Assembly: GCA_034401135.1 (NCBI GenBank)
Contig: JAWZSP010000002.1
Location: 1,240,001-1,304,000, forward strand
Length of the DNA: 64,000 nucleotides
DNA from: Volutella citrinella
Taxonomy: Eukaryota > Ascomycota > Sordariomycetes > Hypocreales > Nectriaceae
Direction: 5' to 3'
Shown: positions 21,801-33,978 of the stretch, in pieces
Layout of the letters: the number at the start of each line of letters is the position of its first letter
How positions within the stretch are numbered: the first letter of the stretch is position 1
Notes under the pieces: generated by a model
Told to the model about the DNA's origin: nothing
The model's input: the letters and a program-made list of their open reading frames with translations, nothing else
Database searches by the model: none
Translations under genes and position numbers: made by a program

Positions 21801-24800
21801 TGCCACCCACATAGTCAGGAAATCCATGCCTTAGTGTTGTTTCCCCCACGCATAGACGCGTTGGATCACGGCTCCTAGTCTGGAACATATGCGCCCAAAG
21901 GGTGTAGTGTTTCTTACTTAATTGTCCCGAAGGCGTCGGGAAGGACACCATGACGGCTTACAGGAGCGTGCTTTGGGCACTTTGACAATTACTAATATGC
22001 GCCGACGAACCTTTACCCCAGCCAATCTCCTAGGCAGTTGCCCGATCTGGGGCGGCTCATCGTCTAGGTTGCAGGTGATGCTAGTTTCAAGACAACAGTC
22101 AGTTGCGCCGACCATGGAGCCGAGCAAGTTGGACTGTGCACCTCTTCGGCATAGGTAGTATGCACTTTCCCATCCTCAAAACAACACTGGTGTCGGATTC
22201 CTCATATGTTCGCCCATGTGGTCAGGTCGGTGGGTGTCGAGTAAGGTTCTTGCTGAATAATAATATAGCAGCAACTTGTTTCCCCGTGGATCCCCCGCCA
22301 ACTTAGCCCCCAGTTGCAGTTGTTGGTTTGGTGCGTGTGATGCTGGAACTTGTATCGGCCGGAGGCGGGCGTGGACGGACGGACGAAGAAACGCCACGTA
22401 CGGGCTGGACTATGGACTATAGTCGATGGCCCTTTGCTATAATTACAAGCCCAATGGCCGTCGAGCAAACTCTCCCCAGCAACTGACTAGTCCGTATTCC
22501 CGTACCAGGGCCGCAACTAGGTGCCATCCAAAGGAGATTGACTCCCCAGCGACGTGGTAGTTTAAACAGGCAATGGATGCCGCCATTGACAAAGCACATT
22601 TGGGATCGTCGTCGTGGCGCCCAAGCTAGCCAAGCCTGCAGCGGCGATGGTCATCCCTTGGCCTTGGGGCGGGGAGAATGCTCGTCGATCGACTGAGTGC
22701 CGTGCCCCCCGTGGGACTCTAGCGCAAAGCCAAGCCCAGATGGTGACCAGTAGTATGTCGCAAACCTCAGATGGCCCCCCCACCTCCCCCATTAGAGTCT
22801 TTGGAGAATGGTTCCCTCTGGCTGTGTTTTTGCCCAAATTACTAACCAACGGGCGTTATCTCGTAGGTAGCGCAAACTCTATGCCTGCCACCAGACCTCT
22901 CCAAGCCCCCCTCAGTGACGGCTGCTATGCCAAGACGGGATACAGATGGACATGAAGAGGCAGCGCAGCACCAAGGAACCCCGGATGTGATGATGACATA
23001 TAATACTTATCCGGGATGGATGGCTGCATGGCTGTAGATTGAATTGCCTCGACCCCGTTGCTAAAACACATCCCGACGGACCCGAAACCTCTCGGATGGG
23101 GGCTTTACCGATGTCGTCGGGGGCGACGTCAGCCATGGCGCGTTGAGGGAAAGACGATGTGCTGACCACGAAGCTATCGTGAGTTCGTGACTCGTTAAGG
23201 GGATCCTCATCCAGCAGGCCGACCGATGGGATAGTAGTAGGCCCTTCCAGAATGTCTCACGGCCCCCCACCCCATGCTTCAGTGGTCCTAGAGGGCATTT
23301 TGCAAGGTGAATCAGTAGGCGTTGCGTTCGAGCGCCTTATCGTTACATATGAGACACTACAAATCATACGCGGACTTCAAAAAAGCACATATGGAGTCGA
23401 AATAGGATAAGTGGAGGAAGCGGGATCAAGAGGAGATGAAGCTGAGTTCCAATCCCTGGTCGGGGAATTCACTGAGCCAGTGTGGTCTGGGTAGGTACTA
23501 TCTATGGAGGTTGACACGTAAGGCAAGTCAACCCGGACTACTATCAAGGAGGAAGGGATGGCCATCGATGAAGTAAAGAAACTAGAGAGAGAACCAGATG
23601 TCGGGCGGGATCCCAACGGCTACTATTGTCTCAAACGTCATCACCAAACGAAAACCGTCCAGCCTTTCGAGGCTCTCCCCATGGTCTCCAGGGCTGGCTG
23701 ATCGCACGTTGGGCCGGAAGCTGGCCTGGCAAATGAGAGCTGGGACTCCACTGTGTCAGTGCCACCTATGGGCCCCAAGCAAGCCAAGCCGCAACCCAGC
23801 CCCGCCAAGCCCCCACCGACAGCGCGTCGGCCATTGGCCAGTGGTGCGTTTTCTAGCGCCCTTCTAGCAAAACCTGTGTGATCCCATGGCGCTCCAGCTG
23901 CTTGGCCGCTGGGGCGCCGGGTGGCCTGGTTGATCGCGTTGTCGTGCGGTGTGGCTGTGGGCGCTGCGTCACTGTGGCCTGGCCGAGACTCGCCACGCCC
24001 AGGCCCCGGCCGGAAGCTGGTGTGTGGCCTGGCCTGACCTCAGCAAGCCCGCCAAAAGCCACGAACCGGGCGCTGGTGTCAATTCCTTCCCGGCCGTGGC
24101 CGTCGGGCCAGGGAAAAGGGCCAAAGGGAGACGTGACGAGGTCATGCTGGGTTAGTAAGTAATCCTAACGGCCACTCCGTGAGCGAATGGAGCGGCTAGG
24201 TGGTGAGATCCCCCGCCGTTTGGCGACGATGGCTCCTGAGTATTATTCTTCATCACAACAGTCAAACCAGCCACCCGTCACTGGATCTAGGTCTCGCCCA
24301 AAGAAGGGGTGGATGGTAGTAGGCCTCGCGCTGATCGGTGTGGTCGTACCGCGACGGGAGCGAATCACCATCCCCCAGGGCTATTGATAGTAGCGCTGGG
24401 AAAGAGTTGGACGGGGACGCTGAGGCTGGTGGGACGGGCAGCAAACATCAAGCAGCAAGCGCCGGCTTGGCCTTGGCTTGGCCTGGCTGGCCCTGTCAAG
24501 TTTCATCGGCCGCATTTCCTCCTCCTCCCAAGCCGGAAAATATGGAATGGAAACAGAAGCTGGACAAACCCGGCGGGTGGGGATGACGCCCCCATGCCCA
24601 TCTTGCCATCCACGCCCTTGCCTTTACGTAGTACTGTACTCCCCCATGTCCGAACACGGAGAGAGATCCAGTGTGGATGAATACCGGTGGCCCCTCCCCC
24701 CTTCCCCCAAGGAGTCCAACAATTCAGCAATCGATATCCGTAGTGATTTCTCAATCGATCGGCCAATCTGATGCGCTTCAACCATGTCATAGAGCACCAT

Positions 24801-26979
24801 ATTTACTAATCAGCACTGGAGGGTGGCTGGTGACGACAGGGCGAAACGGAATGGTCTGTCAATCTAGCATTCCCTTGGTCGCTTGGTCACACAACAGGGG
24901 ACTAGGTACGGCTAGTCCTACAAGGTATCCGTGGCTCCCGCCCGTGAGTGGACAGATCGGTTGATCGCTGGCCCGTCTGGGACCCTGGTGCTTGGTCTGC
25001 CCTTGTCGCCGTCTTCGCCGCCGCCGTCGCCCCCGTGTCTGGATTAAATCGATCTATTCTCCATACAGACAGGCACACCATCCTCAGCTTCTGTGGCGTT
25101 CAGGCGGCGTTCCCTGCCTTCCATGCTCACGCCGAGGTACCAGCAACATCGCCAAGCCCACGGTGCACATTCAGGTACCAGCAGATTTGCCTCATTGGCG
25201 TAGCCGCCCGGACTTTTTGCCTTGGGTCCACCTCCGACCGGGTCGCTTGTCGTCAATCAAACAGTAGCCTGCAAAGATGAAAGCAGATGTTACGTACTCC
25301 GCAGGCGACCCAGCAATGAGTCGCCCGTTGCTGCACCAGTCTGCCGCGTACCTTTCGCTGACGGCTTCCTCGCATTGTCTTTCCTAGCGCTTCGCATTCC
25401 CCATTTTCTAGACGCGGTGCCCAATGGATTCCGCAGTAAGGGCGGACTGCCTGGCACAGCGGGGGCCCTACGATGCACAGGCCGCGGGTAGGACCAGGAG
25501 TCCGAAGTGGTTGGCATGCCCCATGAGCTGTGAGCTGCTGTTACCTACGGCACGGCCGGTACAGGCAGGTAGGTTCGTGCTACCACTATGACTGTTAGTG
25601 GTAAGAGAACGGGCCTCCGGGGCGCTGTAATCCAGGTCAGCAGTGGCAGGAGTGCTAGCAGCAAAAGTGCAGGAGCATGCGCACGGAATACCTGGTCCTT
25701 CCTCCCCTGGTCACCAGTCGGTGCAGGCGCCAGTACGTACCCGCATGCGACCAAGGTACCCAGCACCCAAGGCTCGTTGGATCAGGCTCTCCATCGTAAC
25801 TCTCACACCCCCCTCTATCCTCACTCCCATGGTCTCAAGACTACACAAAAACCTCCCACTGCCTCCACAAGCACCCCCTCTCGCACGGCTCGGTCGCTTC
25901 TTCATATCCTCCTCCTCCACATAGACGGGACTATAACGGCTCACTCTTGTTGTCAAACCGAATCAATTCTGATTCATCTTGGACACTCTCGCCTTTCGAC
26001 TTGATCCCAACGACACTCGCGACACGTCCCTCTCAGTCTTCGCCCTGACGATCTCCGACCAAACCTTCGATTTGTCGACCGCTGCCCAGAACCAGCCCTC
26101 ACCACTTCGGCCAGGTCTGGAACCCGTGTTAACTTTCCCCCTCTCTGCCGCATTCCGTTGCATCGCTTGGCTTGGTCTCTCGTCGCGGGCGCCCACTTCA
26201 CGAGAACCGCTACTCCCTCTTGGTTGCCTCGATTGACTCTCGGCCGCGCTGCAAGCCACGAAACCTTGCTGCTTCGCCGCGACCCTGCCCTGCCTTTGGC
26301 CCCTCCTTGGCCAACGCCCTTGGCCGTAGTACTTGCTCACTCTCTCAACCTGCATCGCACGACCTCAGTCGTGCATCCCCGCTGCCAACGCCTTCACATT
26401 CCAGTCGCTCGCCCATTCTACGCTTTGGTCGACAGCGACTTCTGCGTGCCTTCTCCGTTTGCAGGCGTGACATCTTTGAGAATCCACCTGTCGGCCAATC
26501 CCGTAGGCCTTCATTCCTCATACGCGAGACGGCCCTCTTCCCCTTCTGTCGAAACGTCGCCCACGCCTGTCTTTTCAGTAGAAACTGAGTCGATAACGCC
26601 CGCCTCTCAGTCCTGTCCTCATCGCCAGGCCGCCTCCGATCAGCCACATCGACTCATCCATCGGCCGTCTCGCCTGGCTGCCTGATTATTAGCCTCGACA
26701 CATTATCGATCTGGCTCTACTAGACCGGACTTGGAGTCCCCCTCTACTCTCGTCGTATGAACGAGCCTCTTGCACCCTGTCCCCCGTTGACATACTCCGC
26801 GCGCCACCGGGGACGACGAGCCCGCCCGCTTTAACCAGCGACTACATTATCCCGCCTCTCCCACCGGGCCCCGCCAGGATTGAATCCTGTCCTTTTTATC
26901 GGTCTCGGTCTCTTCTGCCTACCTTGCAAACCCGCCCTCCCGCGAGGTCTGGGACCTATTACCTCTCAGTCCAGGAGAC

Positions 26980-27906
26980 ATGGGCAAGTCACGCTTACGG
27001 AGGCAACATACCCCCGAATATTCGAGCCAGTGTCTCTCGCCCACATCTCCCCAGTCCGCATTCGAGGACTTCTTCGATGTCGAAATCCCCAAGTCCAGGC
27101 CCGTGAGCGCAGCCTACAGCCCTATTTCTCCTCGTTCTGGAACCATGGCCACCCAACCCCCAACTCTTACCGAGATCCTTCTCGATGTCGCCTCACCGCC
27201 ATGGACACTCACTGCCTTCATGGCCTACTTATCACACAATCACTGCATGGAAAGCCTCGAGTTCACCCTCGACTCTCAACGCTATGCTACGTGCTACAAC
27301 GAGCACGCCGCCAATTCGCCACACTCCCTGGAAGGCAATGATCACCTCTGCGCGCTTTGGGAGAAGCTCATGCAGGTCTACATCATCCCTTGCGCCCCCC
27401 GTGAGGTGAACATCCCAGCCCGCATTCGCGATCGCCTTCTCAGCCTGCCCTGCGGACCGACCCCTCCCCCACCCTCCGCTCTGGACGATGCTGGTAGGAT
27501 CATTTACGAGCTGATGAACGACTCACTCTTGGTTCCATTTCTGCAATCAGTGACACCAATGCAGTTCGATGGCCCTACCCATGACAACGCCTACTCTCAC
27601 ATGGTTCCACACGGTCGGGTTACGCGTTCTGGATCAAATTCGAATGAATTTGACAGCCTCACTGACGACAGCGACTGTAACTCGCCACAGACCGTGGAAC
27701 CCATGACGCCTCCTACCACCCCTCCGACATCAGACTGGGCATTCAACCCATCTCCTGGCGGGCTGCAACGCGCCGTTGCTGCCCACAATAAGGGTTGGAA
27801 GAAGGTTGGCGCCAGGTTGGGCTTCAACCGCAAAAGCTCTAGCCGACGCTCAGCCCCATCCTCTACCTCCTCAGCAGATGTCGATATGCAATCCGATTCA
27901 TTATGA
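26980..27906 (+). CDS. RGS-domain regulator of G-protein signalling (RgsA-like)
   Basis: 308 residues from ATG 26980 to TGA 27904-27906, no intron. A second ATG at residue 56 is an alternative start. Residues about 62-190 form the RGS domain: TLTEILLDVASPPWTLTAFMAYL, then the core LSHNHCMESLEFTLDSQ, ALWEKLMQVYI, REVNIPARIRDRLLSLP and AGRIIYELMNDSLLVPFLQS. RGS proteins speed GTP hydrolysis by G-alpha subunits and switch off receptor signalling. The short domain layout resembles Aspergillus RgsA, which acts on GanB in stress and asexual development; orthology is inferred. The tail (WKKVGARLGFNRKSS) is basic and Ser-rich. The same frame stays open for 229 codons after the TGA (see next entry). 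The gene sits behind an 8.9 kb spacer. Confidence 0.85.
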   Translation: MGKSRLRRQHTPEYSSQCLSPTSPQSAFEDFFDVEIPKSRPVSAAYSPISPRSGTMATQPPTLTEILLDVASPPWTLTAFMAYLSHNHCMESLEFTLDSQRYATCYNEHAANSPHSLEGNDHLCALWEKLMQVYIIPCAPREVNIPARIRDRLLSLPCGPTPPPPSALDDAGRIIYELMNDSLLVPFLQSVTPMQFDGPTHDNAYSHMVPHGRVTRSGSNSNEFDSLTDDSDCNSPQTVEPMTPPTTPPTSDWAFNPSPGGLQRAVAAHNKGWKKVGARLGFNRKSSSRRSAPSSTSSADVDMQSDSL

Positions 27907-28593
27907 GGGTGGCAGGTCGCGCCGTTACCTGAATCACCAAACAAAGCCGACCAAGACATGGGCCTGAACGATGAGGCCCTTGATGCTACTGGCAACCAGT
28001 CGAATAGGTCGTCTGGCCAATCGGGGCCGGAGGACCGTTGGAACCGTGACGGTCCCTCCCAGCCCAATGGTCTATTCAGGGACGGCACGGCCGTAAGATA
28101 TACGAGACGGAATGGCGATGCCATACCTGTAGTGCACAGAAGCATCCGAATGAGAAGGAGGAAGACCGCCGACCACGCCAAATTCGCAGGTATCGAGCAG
28201 GAAGCATCTTCTGGGGATCAGCCCGCGGATGCCCTCAAGTATAGGGACGAACTGCCTGCCACCTGTCGTATGGAAGTGGATCATGTTGAGCAGTGTGATT
28301 CTGCTCACTCAACGCGTCCCCTGAAGGATGTCTCGAACTACCTCCCTACATTCTCGTTACACTGTGACGCAGGGCCGCAGGCTTCCGCCCTCGACCCGCA
28401 AGCCCACACGCGTGCCTCTCACCAGGATGATTTGTATGGCTGGGAGGCAGCGTTGGATCAGCGATTGTCGCAATCGGACGAGGACGACTCGATGTTACAC
28501 TTCCAGCGCGCCAACGGAAGCAAGGTCAGCATTCTTCAACGAGTTCTACGAGTAGGATCGTCGTCTTCTCTTGGCCGCTATGAAGCCAGCTGA
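27907..28593 (+). other. Open in-frame extension after the RGS stop (229 codons including stop); possible separate small gene
   Basis: Directly after the RGS stop (context TTA TGA GGG TGG) the same frame continues to TGA 28591-28593 with no other stop. An internal ATG at 27958 would give 211 residues. The sequence is polar, with no domain I know. Near its end it has a protein-like run (YGWEAALDQRLSQSD, then SKVSILQRVLRVGSS). It could be readthrough coding sequence, a lost C-terminus after a nonsense change, a separate downstream gene, or simply open 3' untranslated sequence. A candidate in-frame intron that would skip the TGA (27805-27915, 111 bp, donor GTTGGC, acceptor GGCAG) lacks a good branch site. 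Confidence 0.4.
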
Positions 28594-28596
28594 GGC

Positions 28597-29412
28597 TTCC
28601 CAATATGATACCCCAGTTGTTTGTGTATTGATTGACACTTGAAGACCGTGGGGAGTGCTCAGCTGGACCATTTTGACCTTCTTCTTCTCGTTTTCATGAT
28701 TTGTTTTTTTTTCTAGGGGACGCTTGTCCTCAGTTTTGCATCGCATACAAAGGGCAACATTGCATACAGGACATACATAGATCATGGCGGGCGAGGCGTT
28801 TGCGTGGTCTTTTCTTGCGGTCTGCCGCACTGGGCGGCTTTGCGAAGCATGTCGGGGTCTATAGTGCCTCGGCGCCGGAGGATGAATTTGATGATTAGAG
28901 CGGAACCCCCATGAACCATTGTTGGGTGGTTATGGAAACAAGGATGGGTCTCACGACGTTGACGGATCCTTTGACGCACAAACGATACCACTCTGGTAGA
29001 GAGATTTACTACTTGATTCTTGCCCCTCCCTCTCGGCCTCCGTGGGCCAGGGACGAGATATAATGTCTACAATACAAGAATCTCCTTACTCTGCCAAATG
29101 CTCTTTTGACCTTTGCCTCTCCTGTGAAATTCGACTATGTATGACGCCAGCCCAGAAATCCATGTTGTGAGAGATCCATGTCGTGTGTAAGGCCCATGTG
29201 AAGTGCATGACATTAGCACACTGCACGGCTTTGGGCGTACCATTGAGCAGAGAGGCGTTGCAGCGGAAAGAGAAATACTACTTAGGATTCTAAAGGAGGA
29301 AAAGATACCTATCAACTCCCATTTGTACAGCCCAAACAAAGCCCTTACACCTCTCAGTGCCGAGGCAATAAAGTCCCAGTCATCACAATGATGAGTCTAG
29401 CCCACGCCATTT
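28597..29412. other. Intergenic, convergent RGS and GUT2 3' ends
   Basis: About 0.8 kb, moderately AT-rich, between convergent genes. It should contain both 3' untranslated regions. No gene seen. Confidence 0.55.
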
Positions 29413-31540
29413 TTATTCTTCGGTCGGCTTGTCATGCCGAGAATACATCTTCCACTCCAGGGAGCTCGCGAAGTCGAGCTTGCCCTGCTCGACCTGCTGA
29501 CGGGTAGCGGAGAGCATGGGCTGGGGCAATCCCATCGACTCCAGATAGGCAACAGCTAGAGCAACAATAGTTAGCGGGGAGTTTCTAAGAACTCACGCGT
29601 TGTGGCGAATGAGGAGGGCGGGGGGCGGTTCGTGGTGAATACATACTGTCCTTCCACTCGAGCTCTTGGCGGGCTCGGTCCCATTTCAGTTCGCTGGCCA
29701 TGATGTCCACAATCTTGGGCAGAGCCTCGAGGGCTGCCTGGGCATTGAGGAATGCCAGACGAGTCCGGCGCGCGAGCACGTCCACGGCGGTCTGGGCGTA
29801 TTCGTGACGGACGGCATATCGAACCTCACCGTCAACAAAGGGGTAGAGTTGAGAAATGCGCTCGCCGCGAGCAGGGAAGCGCTGGTCAGTCGGGTTGCAC
29901 AGGGAAGCGACGGTCCAGGCACGGTCACCATAGGATTCAGTCAAGTGCTTGGCAACGTCGGTCTCGACTCCAAAGTGCTGAACCAGGGGAATGAACAGGG
30001 TGTTGCTGAAGCCGTGGGCGCCAACGAGTCGGACCTTGTGCGTTTGGCAGGTACCATCCAAAATGGCACCATCATCAATCATCTCAGTGCCGCTCACACG
30101 AGGAGCGTCGCGGACAGCCTTGGGCGAGAGTGCGAACTCCTTGATGGCGGCATCCACACACTCCTCGGCCATCTGTCGGTAGGTGGTCCACTTGCCACCA
30201 GCGCAGGTGAGCAGGCCAGACGGCGAAACGTCAATCAGGTGGTTTCGCACGAGCGACTCGGTGTTCTTGGCCTTGGGGTCTTTCACCAAAGGCCGAATGC
30301 CAGACCATGCAGCAAGGACGTCGCCGCGACGCACGCTGATCTCAGGAGAAAGATAGTGGCGGATCTCGCTCAGAATCCAGTCAATAGACTTGTCATCAGG
30401 CAAAGGATTGTGTGAGATGGTGGAGGGCGAATCGGTGGTACCAGCAATAGTGTTTCCTTGCCAGGGCAGGAAGAAGATGACACGGCCGTCAGAGGTTGAC
30501 GGGTCGATGAGACCCATCTGACCGGGGCTGTAGTAGCCAGGGAGAATGACGTGAACACCAGATGACGGGGCGACAATTTCCTTGCAGGACTGATCATCCA
30601 TCTTGCGAATTGAGTCTGTGAACGGTCCAGTGCAGTTGATGATGCTCTTGGCCTTGATGGTGACTTCTTCGGCAGGGCTGCCATTCTTGGCCGCCACCAA
30701 GTCCTTGACCTTGGCGCCACAAAGCTTGCCCTGCTCGTCCTTCATCAAGCCGGTGACCTCGGCGTGGTTGACCACGGTGGCGCCGTAGAGCGCCGCAGTC
30801 ATGGCAATGGAAACATTCATGCGGGAGTCGTTGTGGGCACCGTCGTAGTAGACGAGGGCGCCGACCAGATCGTCTTGCTTCAGCATCGGGAAAGCCTCGA
30901 GGGCTTTGCTGCGGGTCAGGAAATAGGAACTCTCAATGCCCTCGCTTCCGGCGAGGAAGTCGTAAAACTTGGTTCCGGCCCAGTAGTAGGGCACCTTCCA
31001 GTACTTGTCCAGAGGAAGCATAATGGGCAGCCAGGAGCTCAGGTGGGGGGCCGTCTGGAGGAAGTATTTGCGCTCCTTGAGGGCCTCCTTGACCAGCTGG
31101 TACTGGTTATAGTCGAGATTCCAGACAGCTTTCTCGAGGTAGCGCACGCCTCCGTGGACAAGCTTGGTGCTCTTGCTGCTGGTGCCGCTGCTGAAGTCGT
31201 CGCGTTCAACGATGGCGACCTTGAGACCACGGGTGGCTGCATCGAGGGCGACGCCGGCGCCAGTAGCACCTCCACCGATGATGAGCATGTCATATTCCTG
31301 GGCGTCGGGCTTGGAGCTGTTGCGCAAGTCGGCCAATTGCTCGTCGCGCGGCTTCACGCGAGGAAACCGGGGCAGCTTGAAGGAGCCATCGGGGCCATAG
31401 GTTGGGGGAGGGACAGCGGCAGACGAGTGGCCGGGGATGTTTCGTGGGCGGTAGCTGTATAAGAGGAGGGCACCGGTGGTAGCGACCGCACCGGGAAGAA
31501 GCCACCGGCGCAGGCCGGATCGCGCGCGAGAGGCCGACAT
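29413..31540 (-). CDS. GUT2: FAD-dependent glycerol-3-phosphate dehydrogenase, mitochondrial
   Basis: Exon 1 31540-29647 and exon 2 29555-29413, joined over a 91 bp intron (GTATGT...CTCTAG), give 678 residues. The start is the ATG of MSASRARSGLRRW; the longer open frame to 31612 begins at GTG. The N-terminus is basic with a hydrophobic stretch (about 14-30, LLPGAVATTGALLLYSY), fitting import to and anchoring in the mitochondrial inner membrane. FAD fold: MLIIGGGATGAG (about 85-96). Family signature: SSGTSSKSTKLVHGGVRYLE. Also PWQGNTIAGTTD and the C-terminal DAO_C region (FPARGERISQLYPFVDGEVRYAV). The enzyme oxidises glycerol-3-phosphate to dihydroxyacetone phosphate and passes electrons to ubiquinone, serving glycerol use and the glycerophosphate shuttle. 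The second exon supplies the conserved end (AYLESMG, SLEWKMYSR). Confidence 0.95.
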
Positions 31541-33978
31541 GGAGAGACAGAGGCCGCGGGCGCTGTGAGAGCTATCGAGGCCTGGCCAGAAGCAAAGTCG
31601 CCGACGAAACACGCAATGGCTGGCAGCTGGGAACTACGCCAATTGCTTCAAGGGCGAGCGAGATGGCAAGCTCCACCAACCCAATTCCAATGAGCGGGCG
31701 CGAGGGAACAGGACGGCGCGCGCACACGGACGAGTTGCTGTTGGAATCTTCAGGCAAGGAGCGAGGAGATGATCGGGGGAGGTTGAAGAGAAGGAGAGGA
31801 GAGGAGCAAAAGGGCGCAAGCTGCCGTAGCCGGAGGTTTTACGAGAGCGGGCGACGAGTGACTCGGGTTGGCGCGCGGCGCGACCCTGACCACGGCCTTG
31901 GGCACATGCAACCAAGGCCGAACCGATGACGGTACACTTGGGAAGATTACTGGCGGGGAGCGAGTGGAACAGGATGGTGGAGCTTACCAGTGGGTGGGCT
32001 GTGGAGACCGCGGGATGGGGATGCACTTGCTTGCTGTGGGGGGACGGACGCAGCGGCCTGGCTGATTGACCAGTGTTGGGTTGGTTAGTTGCGTCCTGCT
32101 GTGTGCTGTGCGTGCTGTTCTGCGATAGCACAGCCTGGGCACGTATCTTGTATCTTGTCCTCTGCTGTTTCGTTGCCCTTGCAATGCCTTGCCCTCCATA
32201 TCGGCTAGGGGCCGATGTTTTGATGCGTATGTACCGATTCTTCTTCCTCTGGCAGGCAGCTTTCTTTTTGTATGGCTAGCTCGGCCATCAATTAAGCGAG
32301 TCCAGCTGGTGCATGCTGCTTCTTCTTTTTTTCGTTGGGCCGGCGGGGGCAGACCAAAGTGCACACTGCTCCGACTCCGTTGCTTCCATTGCTTCTGCTG
32401 CGACTACCGCTGATGTGGCGGCGGCGGGCGGTGGTACACATGCCACGCGGGCAGTGCCGGGCTTTTCGTTGAAATGGTACCAGGGTGGTGATGAAGACTG
32501 CCGGCCAAGAGAGATCCGTTGCAACATCGAGATGCGATCCAGCCGCATAGACTGGGGCCGCACAGCGCTCGTCCGTCCACACATGCCTGACTGAGCAGCA
32601 AGTGACTGCCATTAGTGGGGAAGCATGTGGGGCCGGCAGCCCGGCAATTCATCATTTTGGGGGACCATGCCCTATAGTGGAGTTTGGGGGATGAGGAAGC
32701 AGCCATTGGGGTCATCTGCACCAGGCACACATGCGGGGGAAGCTGCTTGGAATTGGGGGGCTCTTCCCCTTCTCTTCCCTTTCCACCCCCGTCGACCAGG
32801 TTGGACGGACGGACAGGTTCGCCCAGCTGCCGGCTCAATGTGACAGTCCTTGCCGCTTCGTTATTCCCTCGTCGGGGGTGGTTGGCGTCGCATTGTCTCT
32901 CAATTGGCTTTCCACTGCCTCGGGTCATGCCGCATCCTGCCATTGAGTTCACACCTCAATCCCAATCACTCTCAATAACTTATCTATCCAACACTTCAAA
33001 ACCCAGGCCCCTCTGACTTACTACCAACGGTGTCATGCCAATATCTCCGTCCCAGAGGAAGTAAGCACACACTTCTCCTCATGTCCCGAGGGTGGGGGCT
33101 AGCTGCAGAGATTGGGGGTCACCTGGCTCCCTTTCGCCGCCGCCTATCAAATTGACCACTGTCGTCGTAGCCAGCCTGTCACAAACGCCGAGAATGCTTT
33201 CAAGGGTCCATGACTTCGGAATGCTGCTGGTCTTTGTCGGGAATTGCCCCGTTGCTATTGTCGCCTTCCGATAGGACAGCCCACGACAGCCTACTTTGAG
33301 TCCCTTATTATCATCCCTAAATACTAGCAGGCGGTGGGCATGGGCTCTACTAACGACGGAATAACAGAGGAGCGCATTTATCCCGTGGTTAGTCATCAGC
33401 CCAAGTATAGTATTAAAGTGTTTACCATGCAGTAGTCCAGCGCAGCCGAGCAAGTACCACTGTCATCATGCTGAGGATCAATTGACGTTAAACATTGGAT
33501 GCCTCAATTCCGTCGACAGGGCTAATCTACAGGCCGGCTACAAGAGGACCCAGTACTCACTTTCAGTGCATGAGTCTCAGCGAAGCTTTTCCTATTGCAA
33601 AAGAGCATGACAAAAGCATGATCAACACCAACGAAGCTGTGTAGAAGTGCCTGAAGGCTAGGCACCCGTGTGAAATTGATTCCATCCGCAGCACGACTAA
33701 TGAGAGGCTAGACGGCTCTGACAAACACACCTCACGGCCAATCGCAAGACTGATACGATACCAAGTTGGACAAAGGTTAAAGAAAATCATGAAAAGGGTA
33801 TTTAACACAGCTGGTTCTGCCCTCCAGAGTGGAGTGTGGCGAATGGTGAAATGGCCGAAAGAAGAGTATTAACCAAACTGAAGAAACGCCAGGAAAATGC
33901 ATGTGACCGTAAAAGGAGCGAAGGAGTCGCTACTCTGATCGCTATGTGCCAGCTTCATCATCTGAACGATGCAGTCCG
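31541..33978. other. Intergenic, GUT2 promoter side to ATG18 3' end
   Basis: About 2.4 kb. The first few hundred bases next to GUT2 should be its promoter. The rest shows no coding pattern; frames of up to 182 codons on the minus strand (32404-32952) look like chance. Confidence 0.5.

Larger units (their letters stand above)
18053..26979. other. Gene-poor interval, 8.9 kb
   Basis: Many short frames on both strands, none with a domain, transmembrane pattern or intron structure I can defend. The base composition is not AT-rich, so it does not look like a RIP-degraded transposon block. Small low-complexity tracts occur (T13 at 21531, CT tract at 21761). The stretch from about 22.6 to 24.5 kb is dotted with GCCAAGC/GCTTGGC words, for example 24463-24490. 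The last 1.3 kb (from about 25.7 kb) is strongly C/T-rich on the plus strand and is probably the promoter and long leader of the RGS gene. A non-coding RNA could be hidden here. Confidence 0.45.

Noticed and set aside
26158..26685. 175-codon frame upstream of the RGS gene
   Set aside because: Sits in the C/T-rich presumed leader; Pro/Ser/Leu/Arg-rich composition follows from base bias. Could be an upstream reading frame but not a supported gene.
18053..26979. Degenerate transposon or RIP-affected block
   Set aside because: No AT-rich shift, terminal repeats, transposase or reverse-transcriptase text was seen.
30764..31462. 232-codon frame on the plus strand, antisense to GUT2
   Set aside because: It lies wholly inside the conserved GUT2 coding exon and has the Val/Gly/Ala-rich composition expected of a shadow frame in GC-biased third positions.
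32404..32952. 182-codon minus-strand frame between GUT2 and ATG18
   Set aside because: No recognisable pattern and a comparably long frame opposite; treated as non-coding.
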